In this document: in pieces, positions 33,628 through 46,314 of the stretch
Layout: each line of letters opens with the position of its first letter
Position numbering within the stretch: position 1 is the stretch's first letter
The notes under the pieces: model-generated
Seen by the model: the letters and a program-made list of their open reading frames with translations, nothing else
Database searches by the model: none
What the model was told of the DNA's origin: nothing
Source of the DNA: Gonatopus flavifemur
Taxonomy: Eukaryota > Arthropoda > Insecta > Hymenoptera > Dryinidae
Direction: 5' to 3'
Length of the DNA: 64,000 nt
Assembly: GCA_018340375.1 (NCBI GenBank)
Contig: JAFFJZ010000009.1
Coordinates: 11,734,501 to 11,798,500, forward strand
Made by a program: the position numbers and the translations under genes

Positions 33628-35213
33628 TCATCTAGGTTCACCTTTTCGAGTTTTACCATTTATCTTTCCTTCCAATATTGTTTTCAATAAGCTATCATGC
33701 CTTAATGTGTGTTCTATCAGATTACTCCTTCTTTTCACGACCTGTCTCAAAAGACTTCTTTTTTCATTTACCTTCTCAAGTACTTCTTCATTTTTTACTT
33801 TCTCTATCCACTTTACTCTAAGCATCCTTCTATAACACCACATTTGAAAAGCTTCAAGTCTTGGTTGGTCCGTTTTTCCAATTGTCCAAGTTTTGCAACC
33901 ATATAAAGCTGTGCTCCAAACATAACTCTTCAAGAATTTCTTCCTTACTGCTAAGCTAATATTCTTGGAATATAGTAACTGTTTCTCTTGGTGGAAAGCC
34001 TGTTTTTCTTGTGCTATTCTTGCTCTTATATCTCTTTCGCTTCCACCGTTTTCTGTAATTATGCTTTCTAGATATTTAAATTCTTACACTTGCTGAATTG
34101 TCTCTGCGTCTATTTTGATTTTTGTTCTTCTTAATGTTTTCGCTGTTGTACAAATCATGAATTTTGTTCTGTCCTCATTCATATTCATACAATAGTTTTC
34201 TAGTAATATTGTTTTCATAGTGTTGAGAGTATTTTCCAACTCAGCACCACTCGTAGCTAATATAGCTATGTCATCCGCAAATCTGAACATGCTTACATTT
34301 TCACCTTGAATCTGTGATTCCAATTGCACTCGCTCCTTCACTTCGTTCATCGCCTCTTCTATATACAAAAATCAATGGCGATAGTGAGCATCCCTGTCTC
34401 ACCCCTCTTTTAATTTGTGCTTCTCCTTTTTGAGCCCCTATTCCTATTATTGCGGTTTGATTCTTATATAATTCATATATTATTCTCCTATCCTTGAAAT
34501 TAATTCCTACCTTTTTCAAAATCAAGAACATTTTCTCCCAATCAACGTTATCGAATGCTTTTTGTATATCCACAAAACCTATATACACAGACTTTTTTAA
34601 CTCTAGACGTTTCTCTACTACTGTTCTGAGTGCTAATATTGCTTCCCGCGTTCCCCTATTTTTCCTAAAACTGAACTGATCTTCTGCCAATCTCCTCTTT
34701 ATTTTATCCTCTACACGGAGGAAAAAGATCATGGAATGATCGCTAGAAAAGATAGTAAACTGGTGACAACTACGAATTCTTGTACACAATCGCTAACAGA
34801 GACGATTAATGATTCCTATTTTTATTATATTTTATTTTAATGTACCAAAACCGGAATCATTACTCGTCTCTGTTAGCAACTGTGTACAAAAATTCGTAGT
34901 CATCACCAGTTTACTATCTTTTCTAGTGATCATTCCATGATCTCTTTTCTCCGTGTATTCTCCTGTATATAATTTTTGTCAGTATTTTCGAGGTATGTGA
35001 AGTTAAACTAATCGTTCTGTTGTTCTCGCATTTGTCTGCTCCTTGTTTTTTTGGAATAGTGACAATTCTATTCTTCTGGAAATCTTTCGGTACTTCTCCT
35101 ATTCCGTACATATCTCTGACCAATTCAAACAGCGCGTCACGAGTTCTCTGACTGGAGGCTTTGATAAGGTCCGCACTTATGCCCTCTATTCCTGGCGTTT
35201 TATTATTTTTCAA
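33628..35213 (-). pseudogene. RTE-like reverse transcriptase, fragmented
   Basis: Read on the minus strand from 35213: KTPGIEGISADLIK, the palm motif FVDIQKAFDNVDW near 34585, RRGVRQGCSLSPL near 34400, and the active-site FADD near 34275. The C-terminal part to 33628 contains the AFQMWCYRRMLRVKW segment. Frameshifts near 34340 and 33950-34080 and the nested MITE break it. It closely matches the copy at 59144-61979 and keeps the FADD segment that copy has lost. Confidence 0.85.
34712..34957. mobile_element. MITE, 246 bp, ~105-bp inverted repeats
   Basis: TACACGGAGGAAAAAGATC at the left returns inverted at the right as TTTTCTCCGTGTA, with the match continuing to near the centre. Non-coding. 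It interrupts the LINE reverse transcriptase. The ends resemble those of the MITE at 40665-40948. Confidence 0.85.
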
Positions 35214-35236
35214 TTCTTTTAAAGCCCATCATACTG

Positions 35237-37250
35237 AAGCATTGGAAAAATACATGAACTGAAAAGTGCTGACCTGTACTGTGTTTGTCAGATTGGTATG
35301 GTTTCAATCAGCGGAAGGTCTTGCTGAACGACACATTGAGTTTCATTGTTTTCTCCAGTTAAGTTTACCGCTGATTGAAACGGTGAACTTCCATTGGCCT
35401 CTTGGTGGTATTGCATTCACTGTTTGGGACAGTGGATTGTCACTGTTGAACTGTGGGTTTTCACTGCTCTTATTTGAGACAGTAACCTTTCTAACTCACG
35501 GTATCTCGGTAACGGCTCCAGGAAAACATCGATTCCCACGGCGAATTATTGCAAAAAATTGGTGAAAAAAGGATGCAATTGGTCCGATTGCAGCTAAGTG
35601 GAAATGCTCAGATAGCTCAATGAATAAATAAATTCATCGGATAGAGTACACTTCCAAAGTAATTTGAACACCTTATTCCAAATACTTTTTAGTGAATTTC
35701 CGAATGATTTCAATGGATTACCAAATCATCTGGAAATTAACAGAGTTATCATTTTTTCACTACACTTTTCTTCTTGGAAATTCACAAATATTTTTTATAA
35801 TGTATGGCAGAGTTGATGGAATATACAGATGTGACGTGTTATAAGCATTGTTTGTAAAGCATCGATGTTTCAGTTTCAAACATTCAACACACATTGAGGG
35901 AACAGTTCAGTTGTTGTGCCTAAAAATCTTGAAGTGGAATACTTCATCAAATACAAAATTTAGTTGTCTCAACAAAATATCAGTCCCTTCAACTGGGAAT
36001 TTTTGTTGAAGCAAACAATATTATAGTTTAGACCACCTCAAATTTTTATTCGATGTTGTTTTTTACTACTGCAACTAAACGGGTTTTTCAATGCCGATCA
36101 GTTTTTGCAGTGTAATTATGGTTACTGAAAAATAGTCATGATAATGAGAAAAAAATGTTCGTTCCTTGAGTAGTATTTTTTTGGTAACAATGAGTAATAA
36201 TTTTCTCTCAGTACAGAGAGGCGCGCAAAACTCACCAATAACCCTGGAACCTAGGAAGATTTATATTTTTTCCAATCAGTTCAGCCAAATTTCCCGATCC
36301 CTCACTAACCTTCTTCACTTTTTCAATTTCATGCACTATGCGCTTTCCGCGCGTTGTTAGCTATCTTAACTCAAATATCATGTCTCCTTCATCCCCTCGG
36401 AGAAACAAGTTTAGTCTAGCCCAATCTTTGGTCATGGATCGGCAATAAACAGTACGAAGTGTTACGAGTTCACAGGCATATGAGGGTGATACTCAACGTC
36501 TTCCAATAAATAGTTATGAATTTTGTAGAACGATAAAGTATTTCTAAAAATATTCAAATCGCTGGTTTCATATAGTTTCTACCATAAAAAGATCTGATTT
36601 CTCAAGAACGAAAGGCTCTTTTGATTCTTATCAGGTAATTTCACGCAGCATGTGATTACATAGAACCTGAAACTACACATCTTCCACGTGCGACAGAATA
36701 ATTTGATCTTCCGTGGTTATCGTAGTATGTGACAAGAAAATGCTCCATCTTAGAGTATCCCACTTTCATACTATGATCATATGAAACCTATCAAACCATA
36801 TCATCGGTTTGAAATGTTCGTGCAGCATTTGCACGCGAATAGATTTCTTTTCAAAACACATCTTCATCTCAAATTATATCAAAAATTTGGTGATTGCTTC
36901 TATTATTTCAAGTTTAATTTTTTAATATTAAATCTTATCTAATATTTTCTCCTCTTTTTACTCCACAGGTATGTATACAAAGGCTTTCAAAAGATGCGTA
37001 CGTGTGAAACGATGTGATACAACGACAAAAGTGTGAGTGAAGAGATTTAATTACTCCCCTCATTATTCTCTGGAAAATAGTTTTCCTTCGGTACCTATCA
37101 GAATTTCGCTTTATGAAAGATGATTGTTATGGATATTTCAATTCCACTACGAACACACCTAATTCGTTGCAATGAAGAATTCATAATAAATGACATGAGA
37201 TGAATGACTTTTCATATCTCTTCACTGAGAAAAACGTATGGTTGCTATAA
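35237..37250. other. No gene recognised
   Basis: Two kilobases of AT-rich sequence. Open frames of up to 99 codons (35266-35565) show no domain, and codon-like bias is not apparent. Confidence 0.5.
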
Positions 37251-37645
37251 TCATCTAAACGTATTTCAATTACAGCTAACCTCGCAGATATTCAGAGTGA
37301 TGGTCCGTATAGTTTAATCACCCAAATATAGGTTTATGACAACGATCCGTATAGCTGTGACGGACCATTGAGATATGAGAATAGAGGAGGTCAGTGGGCC
37401 GAAAACGTGTATCTCTATGTAAAAAGAAAGGATAATAGAGGAATTCTATGACAATTTCGCTGATTGGCTAGCCAGAGAGCTTCTGTATTGCTCTCTCTTT
37501 TATCCGCTGTTACTTTTCCATTCACAGATTTCGCCTCACTTCCTCCTCTATTCTTATATCTCTATGGTGACAACCATACGGGTGGCCACTTTGACTATGT
37601 GTGAGGTCAGCTGTAATTACAATACGTTCAGATGCCTGAGCAAAT
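37250..37645. mobile_element. Foldback MITE, ~400 bp
   Basis: Inverted repeats pair over most of the element: CATCTAAACGTATTTCAATT with AATTACAATACGTTCAGATG at the outside, and AGAATAGAGGAGG with CCTCCTCTATTCT further in. Non-coding. Confidence 0.7.
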
Positions 37646-37821
37646 GTGATCATACTGAGATCATACCTAAATTATCCAGTATATTTGTGAATTTTCCACA
37701 CCTCAATTATACTCAAATAATACCCGGGGAAGAATAATTCATATATGGTCGTATATGAGCGTATATGAATCATATATGAATCATACATGAACATATATGA
37801 AATACATATGAACATATATAA

Positions 37822-38530
37822 TAGGGGTGTGCGGGTACCCGAGTCATCGGGTTTTTATCGGGTCGGGTCGGGTTTTTCAATTACCCGAGTTTTTCGGGTA
37901 CCCAATTACATTCGGGTAATTCAAATATAGCAAACGTTTTCCTCAGCAGGAAATATTGTGACAGCAACTCGATCAAGATTGCTGACAAAACATGTGGAAG
38001 AGTTTTGCTTCCTCCATTCAAATTCAAAAATATGAAAAAAGAATGATATTTATAAGAAGAATATTTATTTTCATTGATGTTCAAGATTCTATATTGTGGT
38101 TACTAAATATGAGAATAGATAATATATTATTTATGAGATATAAATGTGATTATATTTTTTAATTTAATTAAAAAATAAATATAAACATTCCATGAAGCAA
38201 TTTGGAGATTTCTTAATGCGCTGCATAATCAATTACATGGAGTAACAACCCTAATAGACTTGTAGTGAATATGGCATTCTTCATATTAGAATTGAATTCA
38301 TATGAAATCCCCTTATTCCTACAATCGCTCAAGACAATTTGTCCTTAAAATATCAACGGCAATGGCAACTTCGAATAGAAGTTGAAAATATTAAATTCAA
38401 GCGATTTTATTATATTCGGGTACCCGACTTGGAAAACCCGATTTAATCGGGTACCCGACCCGACCCGACCCGAAAAGAAATACAAATACCCGAACCCGAC
38501 CCGATAAAAAGTGCTACCCGCACACCCCTA
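37822..38530. mobile_element. hAT-type MITE, copy 1 (709 bp)
   Basis: The inverted ends are TAGGGGTGTGCGGGTA. Flanking 8-mers are ATATATAA and ATATGTAA, an 8-bp target duplication with one mismatch. Subterminal regions are full of GGGTACCCG and CGGGTCGGG words. The interior is non-coding. About 94% like copy 2 by eye. Confidence 0.9.
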
Positions 38531-38759
38531 ATATGTAAACATATATGAAATCATATATGAGCATATATGGATTTTGGCCATATATGATTATGTATGAATG
38601 AGACTGTATATGGCCATATGTGATCATATTCAATCATATATTATCATATACATCCATATATGGACAAAAAAATGTCACTATTCTACATGGAATGTGATGA
38701 AAAACCAAAGGAGAGAGAAGTGAGATCAATGCTGATAGATTCCCCACTTTCATATATGA

Positions 38760-38955
38760 CCATATATGAACATATATGGCCAAAATCCATATATGCTCAT
38801 ATATGAATGCATATATGGCCAAAATCCATATATGCTCATATATGAATGCATATATGAATCCATATATGGGTCCATATATGAATGCATATATGAATCCATA
38901 TATGGGTCCATATATGAATGCATATATGAATCCATATATTGGTCCATATATGGAA
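38760..38955. repeat. 12-bp minisatellite CATATATGNNNN
   Basis: The 8-bp palindrome CATATATG recurs every 12 bases or in multiples, separated by AATG, AATC or GGTC. Open frames across it on both strands are artefacts of the period being divisible by three. Confidence 0.85.
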
Positions 38956-39107
38956 TTTTTTTTCCCGGGTACTGTTACCGAAATAAAACTGGATTTATAC
39001 TAAAAACATACCCAAATTTGATGAGTTTTCGGTAATAATTGGGTATGGAGGATTCATACCAAATTCATACCGAATTCGTTCGGAATAAATACCGAATGAT
39101 TGGGGAT

Positions 39108-39464
39108 CCCGGGGGAAAATAATTCATATATGGTCGTATATGAGCGTATATGAACATATATGAACATATATGAAATACATATGAACATATATAAACACAT
39201 ATGAGATCATATATGAGCATATATGGATTTTCGCCATATATGATCATGTATGAATGAGACTGTATATGGCCATATGTGATCATATTCAATCATACGTCAT
39301 CATATACATCCATATATGGACAAAAAAATGTCACAATTTTACATGGAATGTGATGAAAAACCAAAGGAGAGAGAAGTAAGATCAATGCTGATGGATTCCC
39401 CACTTCCATATATGACCATATATGAATCCATATATGGGTCCATATATGGAATTTTTTTCCCGGG
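39108..39464. mobile_element. CCCGGG-ended inverted-repeat element, copy 2
   Basis: It shares ends and interior with copy 1 (37723-38969) but has no nested hAT MITE and a much shorter CATATATG array. The flanking dinucleotide is AT on both sides. Confidence 0.75.
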
Positions 39465-40664
39465 ATGTTTTGGTATACTTTAAGTACAAAAATTCCACGA
39501 GCATACGATATGTCTTCAGTTCACTTTTCATCGCAACTTGGTATTTTACTGAATTACTACTAGATTCATACTGATTGCATACCATACCAGAATTATACTC
39601 ACAGAATACTGACAATTGAGGCGCCGGAAAGAATAACTCGCTTAGCGCTCGAAACCCATCACAAATTTGATCCAAACGGTCCCGTCGGAGGTCGAAACAA
39701 GAAGTCGGAATTTTTGAAATTTTAAAGTACTAGTTCATAGAGCTTGGAAAAACAAGGTCAGTGTGCCTTCACCATTTTTTTCTAAGATGAATAGTTTTCG
39801 AGAAAAAAAAACAAAAACTACACATTTTTTCATACCAAAAACCAATGTTTTCCAACATTAAACTCGTTGGATCTCATTCATTTTTCGGCGAATCGGAATG
39901 AAACTTACAGATTCTGAATTGTGAGACTTCACCGAAGACGACAATGTCGAAAAAATTTGTAAAAATTAATAATAAATTCATTAATTTTTTATTCGAAGTA
40001 AAAATCATGTGTTTTATGCTTTGCATTAAAAAAGTGTCGGGGGAAGTATGAGCCACAAAAAACTTCCAGCGACAAAGTTGTTCGCTAAGGTATGGACAAA
40101 CTTTTTGGAAAGTTCCAGATCGATTGGATTATTAGTTTGCAAAACACAGGGATTTATTTATTAGCGCGCAACGGAAATCTATCACGGTTATGCGTCTTTT
40201 ACCGGGTGACTATCAGGGTCCGTAGGAAAGATTGTATTCACTCACTTTTTCAACTCGAGATGTTATTTTGGGTCGGAGAATTCGAATATCCAACTAGTAT
40301 CACGATATTTCATTTCCTTTATCCATGTTTTTGTTATAAAAAATTTGATTGAAGTTACAAAAAGAATAACTCGCTTAGTGCTTGAAATCACGTAGAAGAG
40401 TGATCATATTGGGCAATAAAAACAAGTAGGTGGAAACAAGTAATAAAACATATACATATTCAGATTCTTGTAAGTAAAACTCCCTATTTTGACGCATATT
40501 TCTCAAGATGAAAATAATCAATCAAAAACTTTTTCGGTCTCAAATCAATAGTTTTGAGAACATCCCGAGTCGAAATTTTGCCCCTACTTTGCTGCTAATA
40601 ATGCTGTTTTCAATAGGGGGATCAGATAGTAAAGTAGGAGCAGTTTCAATGAGATATTTTCTCC

Positions 40665-40948
40665 TACACGGAGAATACTGCCGCCCGAAAAGATTACTTT
40701 TTTTTATTTTTTCAGTGAACCAGTAACAGCAAGATTTATAAAATGCATTTTTTCCATGAGAATACAAAAGATCACGGGTGCTGTAGAAAACGTAATGGTT
40801 AGGATTCAGATTTTGAATCCGTAATTTTTCTACAGTATTCGTAAGCTTCCGTATTTTCATATAAAAATCCATTTTACAAACCTTTGTTTCTGGTTTACTA
40901 AAAAAATTTTCAAAAAGTAATATTTTCCAGCGGCATTGTTTCCGTGTA
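40665..40948. mobile_element. MITE, 284 bp
   Basis: TACACGGAGAATACTGCCG at the left and CGGCATTGTTTCCGTGTA at the right form ~37-base inverted repeats. It is absent from the other arm of the palindrome, so it inserted after the arms were formed. Ends resemble the MITE at 34712. Confidence 0.8.
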
Positions 40949-43900
40949 TTCAGTCGATTGCAATCTCTGAAGAAACGATCAGTTCATAGTGGAAATAGAT
41001 ATTTTTGTATATGAGAGAAGGCTTATTCAAATTAATTCAACGATAATATATTGATAATCATTTTCTCCGTCATATTCAAATATGTACATCTACACCATGA
41101 ATTTATTTCATATTAAATATGAAAAAGTTTTCTTACCACTTGTATTTATATGCATTTTGATAATCAAGCTTACGTGACAGTGCCAGTCAATAAAAAAGAA
41201 CTTGAGTAATTTGATAAGTTTGTTTTTAATTTCCTCTTACCCAAGTAGAAATCTGACAAGGCATTGTCTAGTCAATATGAGGCCCCTGTAGGGATTTCAT
41301 AGGGAACTTCTAGTTGAGATAAACTAGCAAGTTACTCACCGGTTACTTACAATATATATAAGACAAGTGAAACTCTCAAAAAACTATGGAGGATTTTTCA
41401 TAAGTATCCCAAGTAGAAATTACGCCTAGTCAATGGCTAGTGCCTCGTGAGTTTATCTATACTCCTGACGAGGGCCTTTTGAGGAAAACTCACCAGGTAC
41501 TTATTCGTAATGTAACGCTGTGTGTTATGAGGCACTTGCTAGTGGAATTCACAAGATACTGGTCAGTTACTATTTAGTTACTCTCTAAATACTAGTCAAT
41601 TACCAACAAGTTTTTGACAGCAATTAAATGCCAAAAAAATTGTGAAGGTATAATAATACATCAACAATGATTATTCAGTAAAATATGCATGCTTTGGCCC
41701 AAAATGTTTTTGAAAATAAAAAATTGAATTCTGAGCAAAAATCATGTTTCAGAGAAGACACTTGCAGATTACCACCAACGTTTACTTCGTGATCAATGCG
41801 ATGGAGAGAATATTGGGAACCTCGGAGAGAATCGAACCTACCTAAACCAATTCCTACCTAATGTTGCGCGATTTACTATCCTAACGCCCTAACGACCTAA
41901 GCTAAACCGGTACCTACGCGATGTAATAGAAAAGATCAATTAAAGTGACGTGTTTATCCGATTCAATCATCCGTCGGTTGAATATAATAATCTATGAGCC
42001 CGTGTAAAAATTGCAGTTCGGTTGACAGATGTGAGGTTAAATTTATGTGATCAAAAAATGGATGAATTATTTTTGTGAAATGTGTGGTGGTTATTTCTTG
42101 AATAATGTGTATCAAAAAATCTGTTAGTAAGTGCAAAATGAATTAGTAAATCAGTCATAGCTGTTGTAACATGTCAAAAAATCGTAATTTGCTGATGCAG
42201 TGAAAATGAATTTTCTTCAAATACTTACATCACTACTTCTAGGCAAAAACTCAGAGATCATATTAATTTTGTAATAAATATGAGTCATGAAGAACTCATT
42301 TGATCAAAAATATGTCAAAAGAATGTTCAAAATAAATTGCAAAAAACTTGGATTATTTACTTGCAGCTCGACGGGTGGTTTTACTTTTCAAATTGAAGAG
42401 TACTCTTCATGTTGAAATTTTTAAATTTGAGGAAAAAGCCTTATTTTCTGAGTTGAATTCGTTGTTAGGGTGATGATAAACTTGTGGGAAGAGTTTGAAA
42501 GTCAGGTGGAATCTATATTGCTCAGGAAAGTCCAAATCGTGTGGCAAAAGTTATAAAATCTGTCAACTTATCTTACGGCACGTGGGTATTCTATCAGCTT
42601 TTCTTCACTCAACGAAATCTAGGCAGGAGAAATGTATCAAAATTTAGTAAAATCAAGTTGGTACAGAGTAAGAGAGGACAGATATATTCATTGAATTTCA
42701 TTGGTTATTATAAAAATGTTGATAAATACGTAAAGGGTATGTATGACTCAATTTATCGTCTCTCAATATTTTTGGTCAATGATTTTGTATTGTGTGCATT
42801 TTTGTATCTTTTCACTAGTAGGTTGAGGAAACATGTGTATTGAACCTGTTTCATAAATATAATAACATTCATTTGTAGGAACATGATACAACATTATTGG
42901 AACAAAAATATTAAAAGACGACACAGTGGATCTTCTATAGCCATTCCTTATTCATCAACATTTTTATAATAACCAATAAAATTCAATGAATATATCTGTC
43001 TTCTCTTACTCTGTACCAACTTGATTTTACTAAATTTTGATACATTTCTCCTGCCTAGATTTCGTTTAGTGAAGAAAAGCTGATAGAATATCCATGTGCC
43101 GTGAGCTAAGTTGACAGATTTTCTAACTTTTGCCACACGATTTGGACTTTCCTGATCAATATAGATCCCACCCAACTTTCAAACTCTTCCTACAAGTTTA
43201 TCATCACCCTAACAACAAATTCAACTCAGAACATAAGGTTTTTTTCACAAATTTGAAAATTTCAACTTCAAGAATACTCTTCAATTTGAAGATAAAATCA
43301 TTCAACGCGCTTCAAGTAAATAATTCAATCTTTTTGAAATTCATTCTAAACATTCGCTTGAAATATTTTTGATCAAATGAGTCCTTCGTAACTCATATTA
43401 TTACAAAATTAATGTGAGTTTTTTGAGAAATGTGAGTTTTGAGAAATTTAATGTGAGTTTTTTTTCCGAGGAATATTGATGTAAATCAATATTGATATTG
43501 ATTGATATTGATATTGTTGTTGTTGATATTGTCGTGTATTTGAATAGAATTCATTTTCACCACATCAGCAAATTACGATTTTTTGACATGTTACAACAGC
43601 TATGACTGATTTACTAATTCATTTTGCACTTACTAACAGATTTTTTGATACACATTATTCAAGAAATAACCACCACACATTTCACAAAAATAATTCATCC
43701 ATTTTTTGATCACATAAATTTAACCTCACATCTGTCAACCGAACTGCAATTTTCACACAGGCTCATTCATTACACTGCCATCTTCTGGCAAATAAATCTT
43801 GAAAGGGCCTCAATGATTTCTGACGAGGCTTACAAGTGTAGTAACAGTCTAGATATACTTATAAAAAATCCTCCATAGTTTTTTGAGAGTTTCACTTATA

Positions 43901-45291
43901 TAGTATATATTGTAAGTAACCGGTGAGTAACTTGCTAGTTTATCTCAACTAGAAGTTCCCTATGAAATCCCTACAGGGGCCTCATATTGACTAGACAATG
44001 CCTTGTCAGATTTCTACTTGGGTATATACCCATCGGATGGATATTTATTTGGGTAAAGACAAATTTGATTTGATTCTGAAAAACAAAATTTTTTTTGATT
44101 CTATAAAATAAATATTTATTTTAATGAAATGAATGTTTAATTTGAATCAAGTAATAATTATTAGATTCGTATGTGAATGAGAATCTATTTGTTTGATGGA
44201 TATAATTTTGATTTAATTGAGAATATGCGCTTCATGTGATATTATTATTATTCGAAAAATCCAACATGTAGGAACATTAGGTTCTATGTAGGAGCAGTAG
44301 ATTGTGGAGTAGAAAAATAGAATCAAAAAATATTCGAAGCGGAGAAGTAGAACCAAGTAGTTTCTATAGCGTGAAAATAGGGGCAATTTTACTGATTGGA
44401 TCGACAAAGCAGGGGCAAAATTTCGACTCGGGATACCTCACGATTACTCAGTCGTTTGTTAGCGAAATCGGATGCTATTCTCAGAATGTGTGCTCAATAG
44501 TATATCAATTATCACCAACTACGAGATTTTGTGGAAAGCATAATGTGTTGAATTTTATTCAATCCCAAATCAATGCTCATCGAAAATTACGTTTCACGTA
44601 CTTCGAAGAAAAGAAGTATCGAAAGAATTTGTCCTACCACTGTAAGAAATATAACCAGGAGAATACTCGTAGTGCATGAGAATTTCGATCCTACGATGTT
44701 TCTTTAATTCTTTTCACACTAGTGCCGTCGACACAATTCGATTTTCATTTGTTTACAAACTGCAGGATCCAACGTTATTATCACGTTCGTCATATTACAT
44801 TAAATGCAATCGTGAGGTATGTTTTCAAAACTATTGATTTGAGACCGAAAAAGTTTTTGATTGATCATTTTCATCTTGAGAAATATGCGTCAAAATAGGG
44901 AGTTTTACTTACAAGAATCTGAATATGTATATGTTTTATTACTTGTTTCCACCTACTTGTTTTTATTGCCCAATATGATCACTCTTCTACGTGATTTCAA
45001 GCACTAAGCGAGTTATTCTTTTTGTAACTTCAATCAAATTTTTTATAACAAAAACATGGATAAAGGAAATGAAATATCGTGATACTAGTTGGATATTCGA
45101 ATTCTCCGACCCAAAATAACATCTCAAGTTGAAAAAGTGAGTGAATACAATCTTTCCTACGGACCCTGATAGTCACCCGGTGAAAGACGCATAACCGTGA
45201 TAGATTTCCGTTGCGCGCTAATAAATAAATCCCTGTGTTTTGCAAACTAATAATCCAATCGATCTGGAACTTTCCAAAAAGTTTGTCCATA

Positions 45292-45565
45292 CCCACATAA
45301 CAATTTTGGATCACTCTTTTGGATCATTCTGAAAGATATCTTGAAGAATTCGAAAAGATCTCTTATGAAACACCAAAAGATATCTTTTGGAAGTCTTCAT
45401 GCGAGATATCTTGAAGTTTTCTGAAGGTATCTTTTAGAATTCTCAAAGATATCTTCCGGAAGATATCTTAAAGATGTCTTTAGGTGTTTCATAAGACATC
45501 TTTTAGAATTCTTTAAGATATCTTTTAGAATGTTCCGGAAGAATTCCTCAAAATTGTTATCTGGG
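45292..45565. mobile_element. MITE, 274 bp, with AGATATCTT repeats
   Basis: Ends CCCACATAACAATTTTG and CAAAATTGTTATCTGGG are inverted, with TA on both sides. The other palindrome arm (near 40087) shows the empty site with a single TA. The interior holds many copies of AGATATCTT. A related AGATATCTT-rich stretch lies at 53540-53760. Confidence 0.9.
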
Positions 45566-46314
45566 TACCTTAGCGAACAACTTTGTCGCTGGAAGTTTTT
45601 TGTAGCTCATACTTCCCCCGACATTCTTTTAATGCAAAGTATAAAACACGTGATTTTTACTTCGAATAAAAAATTAATTAACTTATTATTAATTTTTACA
45701 AATTTCTCGACATTGTCGTCTTCGGTGAAGTCTCACAAATCAGAATCTGTAAGTTTTATTCTGACTCGCCGAAAAATGAATGAGATCCAACGAGTTTAAT
45801 GTTGGAAAACATTGATTTTTGGGGGTCTATGGAAAAACTTCGAATTGTAAAAAGTTCGAAACCGGAAGTCTGAAGTTAGAAGGTGTGAAATTGATAGTGA
45901 GTACCACGTCTTGTATTGAACATTTCATGATAGTGAAAACGTAAAGGTCTTACGTTTCAAAGGTTACGTGTTGCCAATCAAAATACCATAAACAACGTGC
46001 AATTGACAAATAGGTTATATCGCGTATCCGAATGCGAACTGAGCATATATGAAAGTATTCATGAAGTTTGAATCATTTTTTTCATGAGGAAAAACTGAAA
46101 CATGTATTTTCATACTTTTCAAGAGGATACTTGATAGGTATATTCAATTTAATAGAGTGCATGAGATTTCCCCATGTTCAATTGAAAATTCGTTCCAATG
46201 AACGATTTACACTTTATCGATATACATGAAAAGTGAAATTTGGAACAAAGTACTTCTAGAGTACAGTTGATTCCTTATTTGATGTGATTTCGAATCGAAT
46301 GGCCTATTATGACA

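Larger units (their letters stand above)
33494..35228 (-). mobile_element. RTE-like LINE, 5'-truncated copy with nested MITE
   Basis: TCATACTG at 33486-33493 recurs at 35229-35236, giving an 8-bp target duplication. The 3' end (low coordinates) carries the (ATG)n-type tail also seen in the copy at 59011. The MITE at 34712-34957 is nested in it. The endonuclease part is absent. Confidence 0.85.
37723..38969. mobile_element. CCCGGG-ended inverted-repeat element, copy 1
   Basis: Ends are CCCGGGGAAGAATAATTC and the inverted GGAATTTTTTTTCCCGGG, with TA on both sides. Much of the inside consists of CATATATG words, at 38760-38950 in 12-bp steps. A hAT MITE is nested at 37822-38530. Copy 2 is at 39108-39464. 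Confidence 0.75.
39842..45815. mobile_element. ~6-kb palindrome (giant foldback), centre near 42850
   Basis: The left arm (39842-42730) and right arm (42957-45815) are inverted copies. CCAATGTTTTCCAACATT starts the left and its complement ends the right. Matching blocks include 40085-40360 with 45030-45310, 41258-41395 with 43870-44025, 42000-42240 with 43540-43750, and 42540-42730 with 42957-43140. Each arm has gaps, including a MITE in the left arm (40665) and another in the right (45292). Small open frames such as 40092-40352 occur in both arms because the arms match; no domain is recognised. Confidence 0.8.

Noticed and set aside
35266..35565. A 99-codon frame as a gene.
   Set aside because: It begins beside the LINE target duplication, has no domain or supporting context, and is within chance length for the region.
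38634..39289. Open frames on both strands with repeats like YMNPYMGPYMNA.
   Set aside because: They are translations of the CATATATG minisatellite; the 12-bp period keeps several frames open on both strands.
42541..43175. Frames of 75-100 codons near the centre of the large palindrome as a real protein.
   Set aside because: They are inverted copies of each other caused by the palindrome and show no recognisable domain.
40092..45314. An 86-codon frame conserved in both arms of the large palindrome (40092-40352 and 45030-45314).
   Set aside because: The arms are near identical throughout, so conservation carries no information about coding, and no motif is visible.
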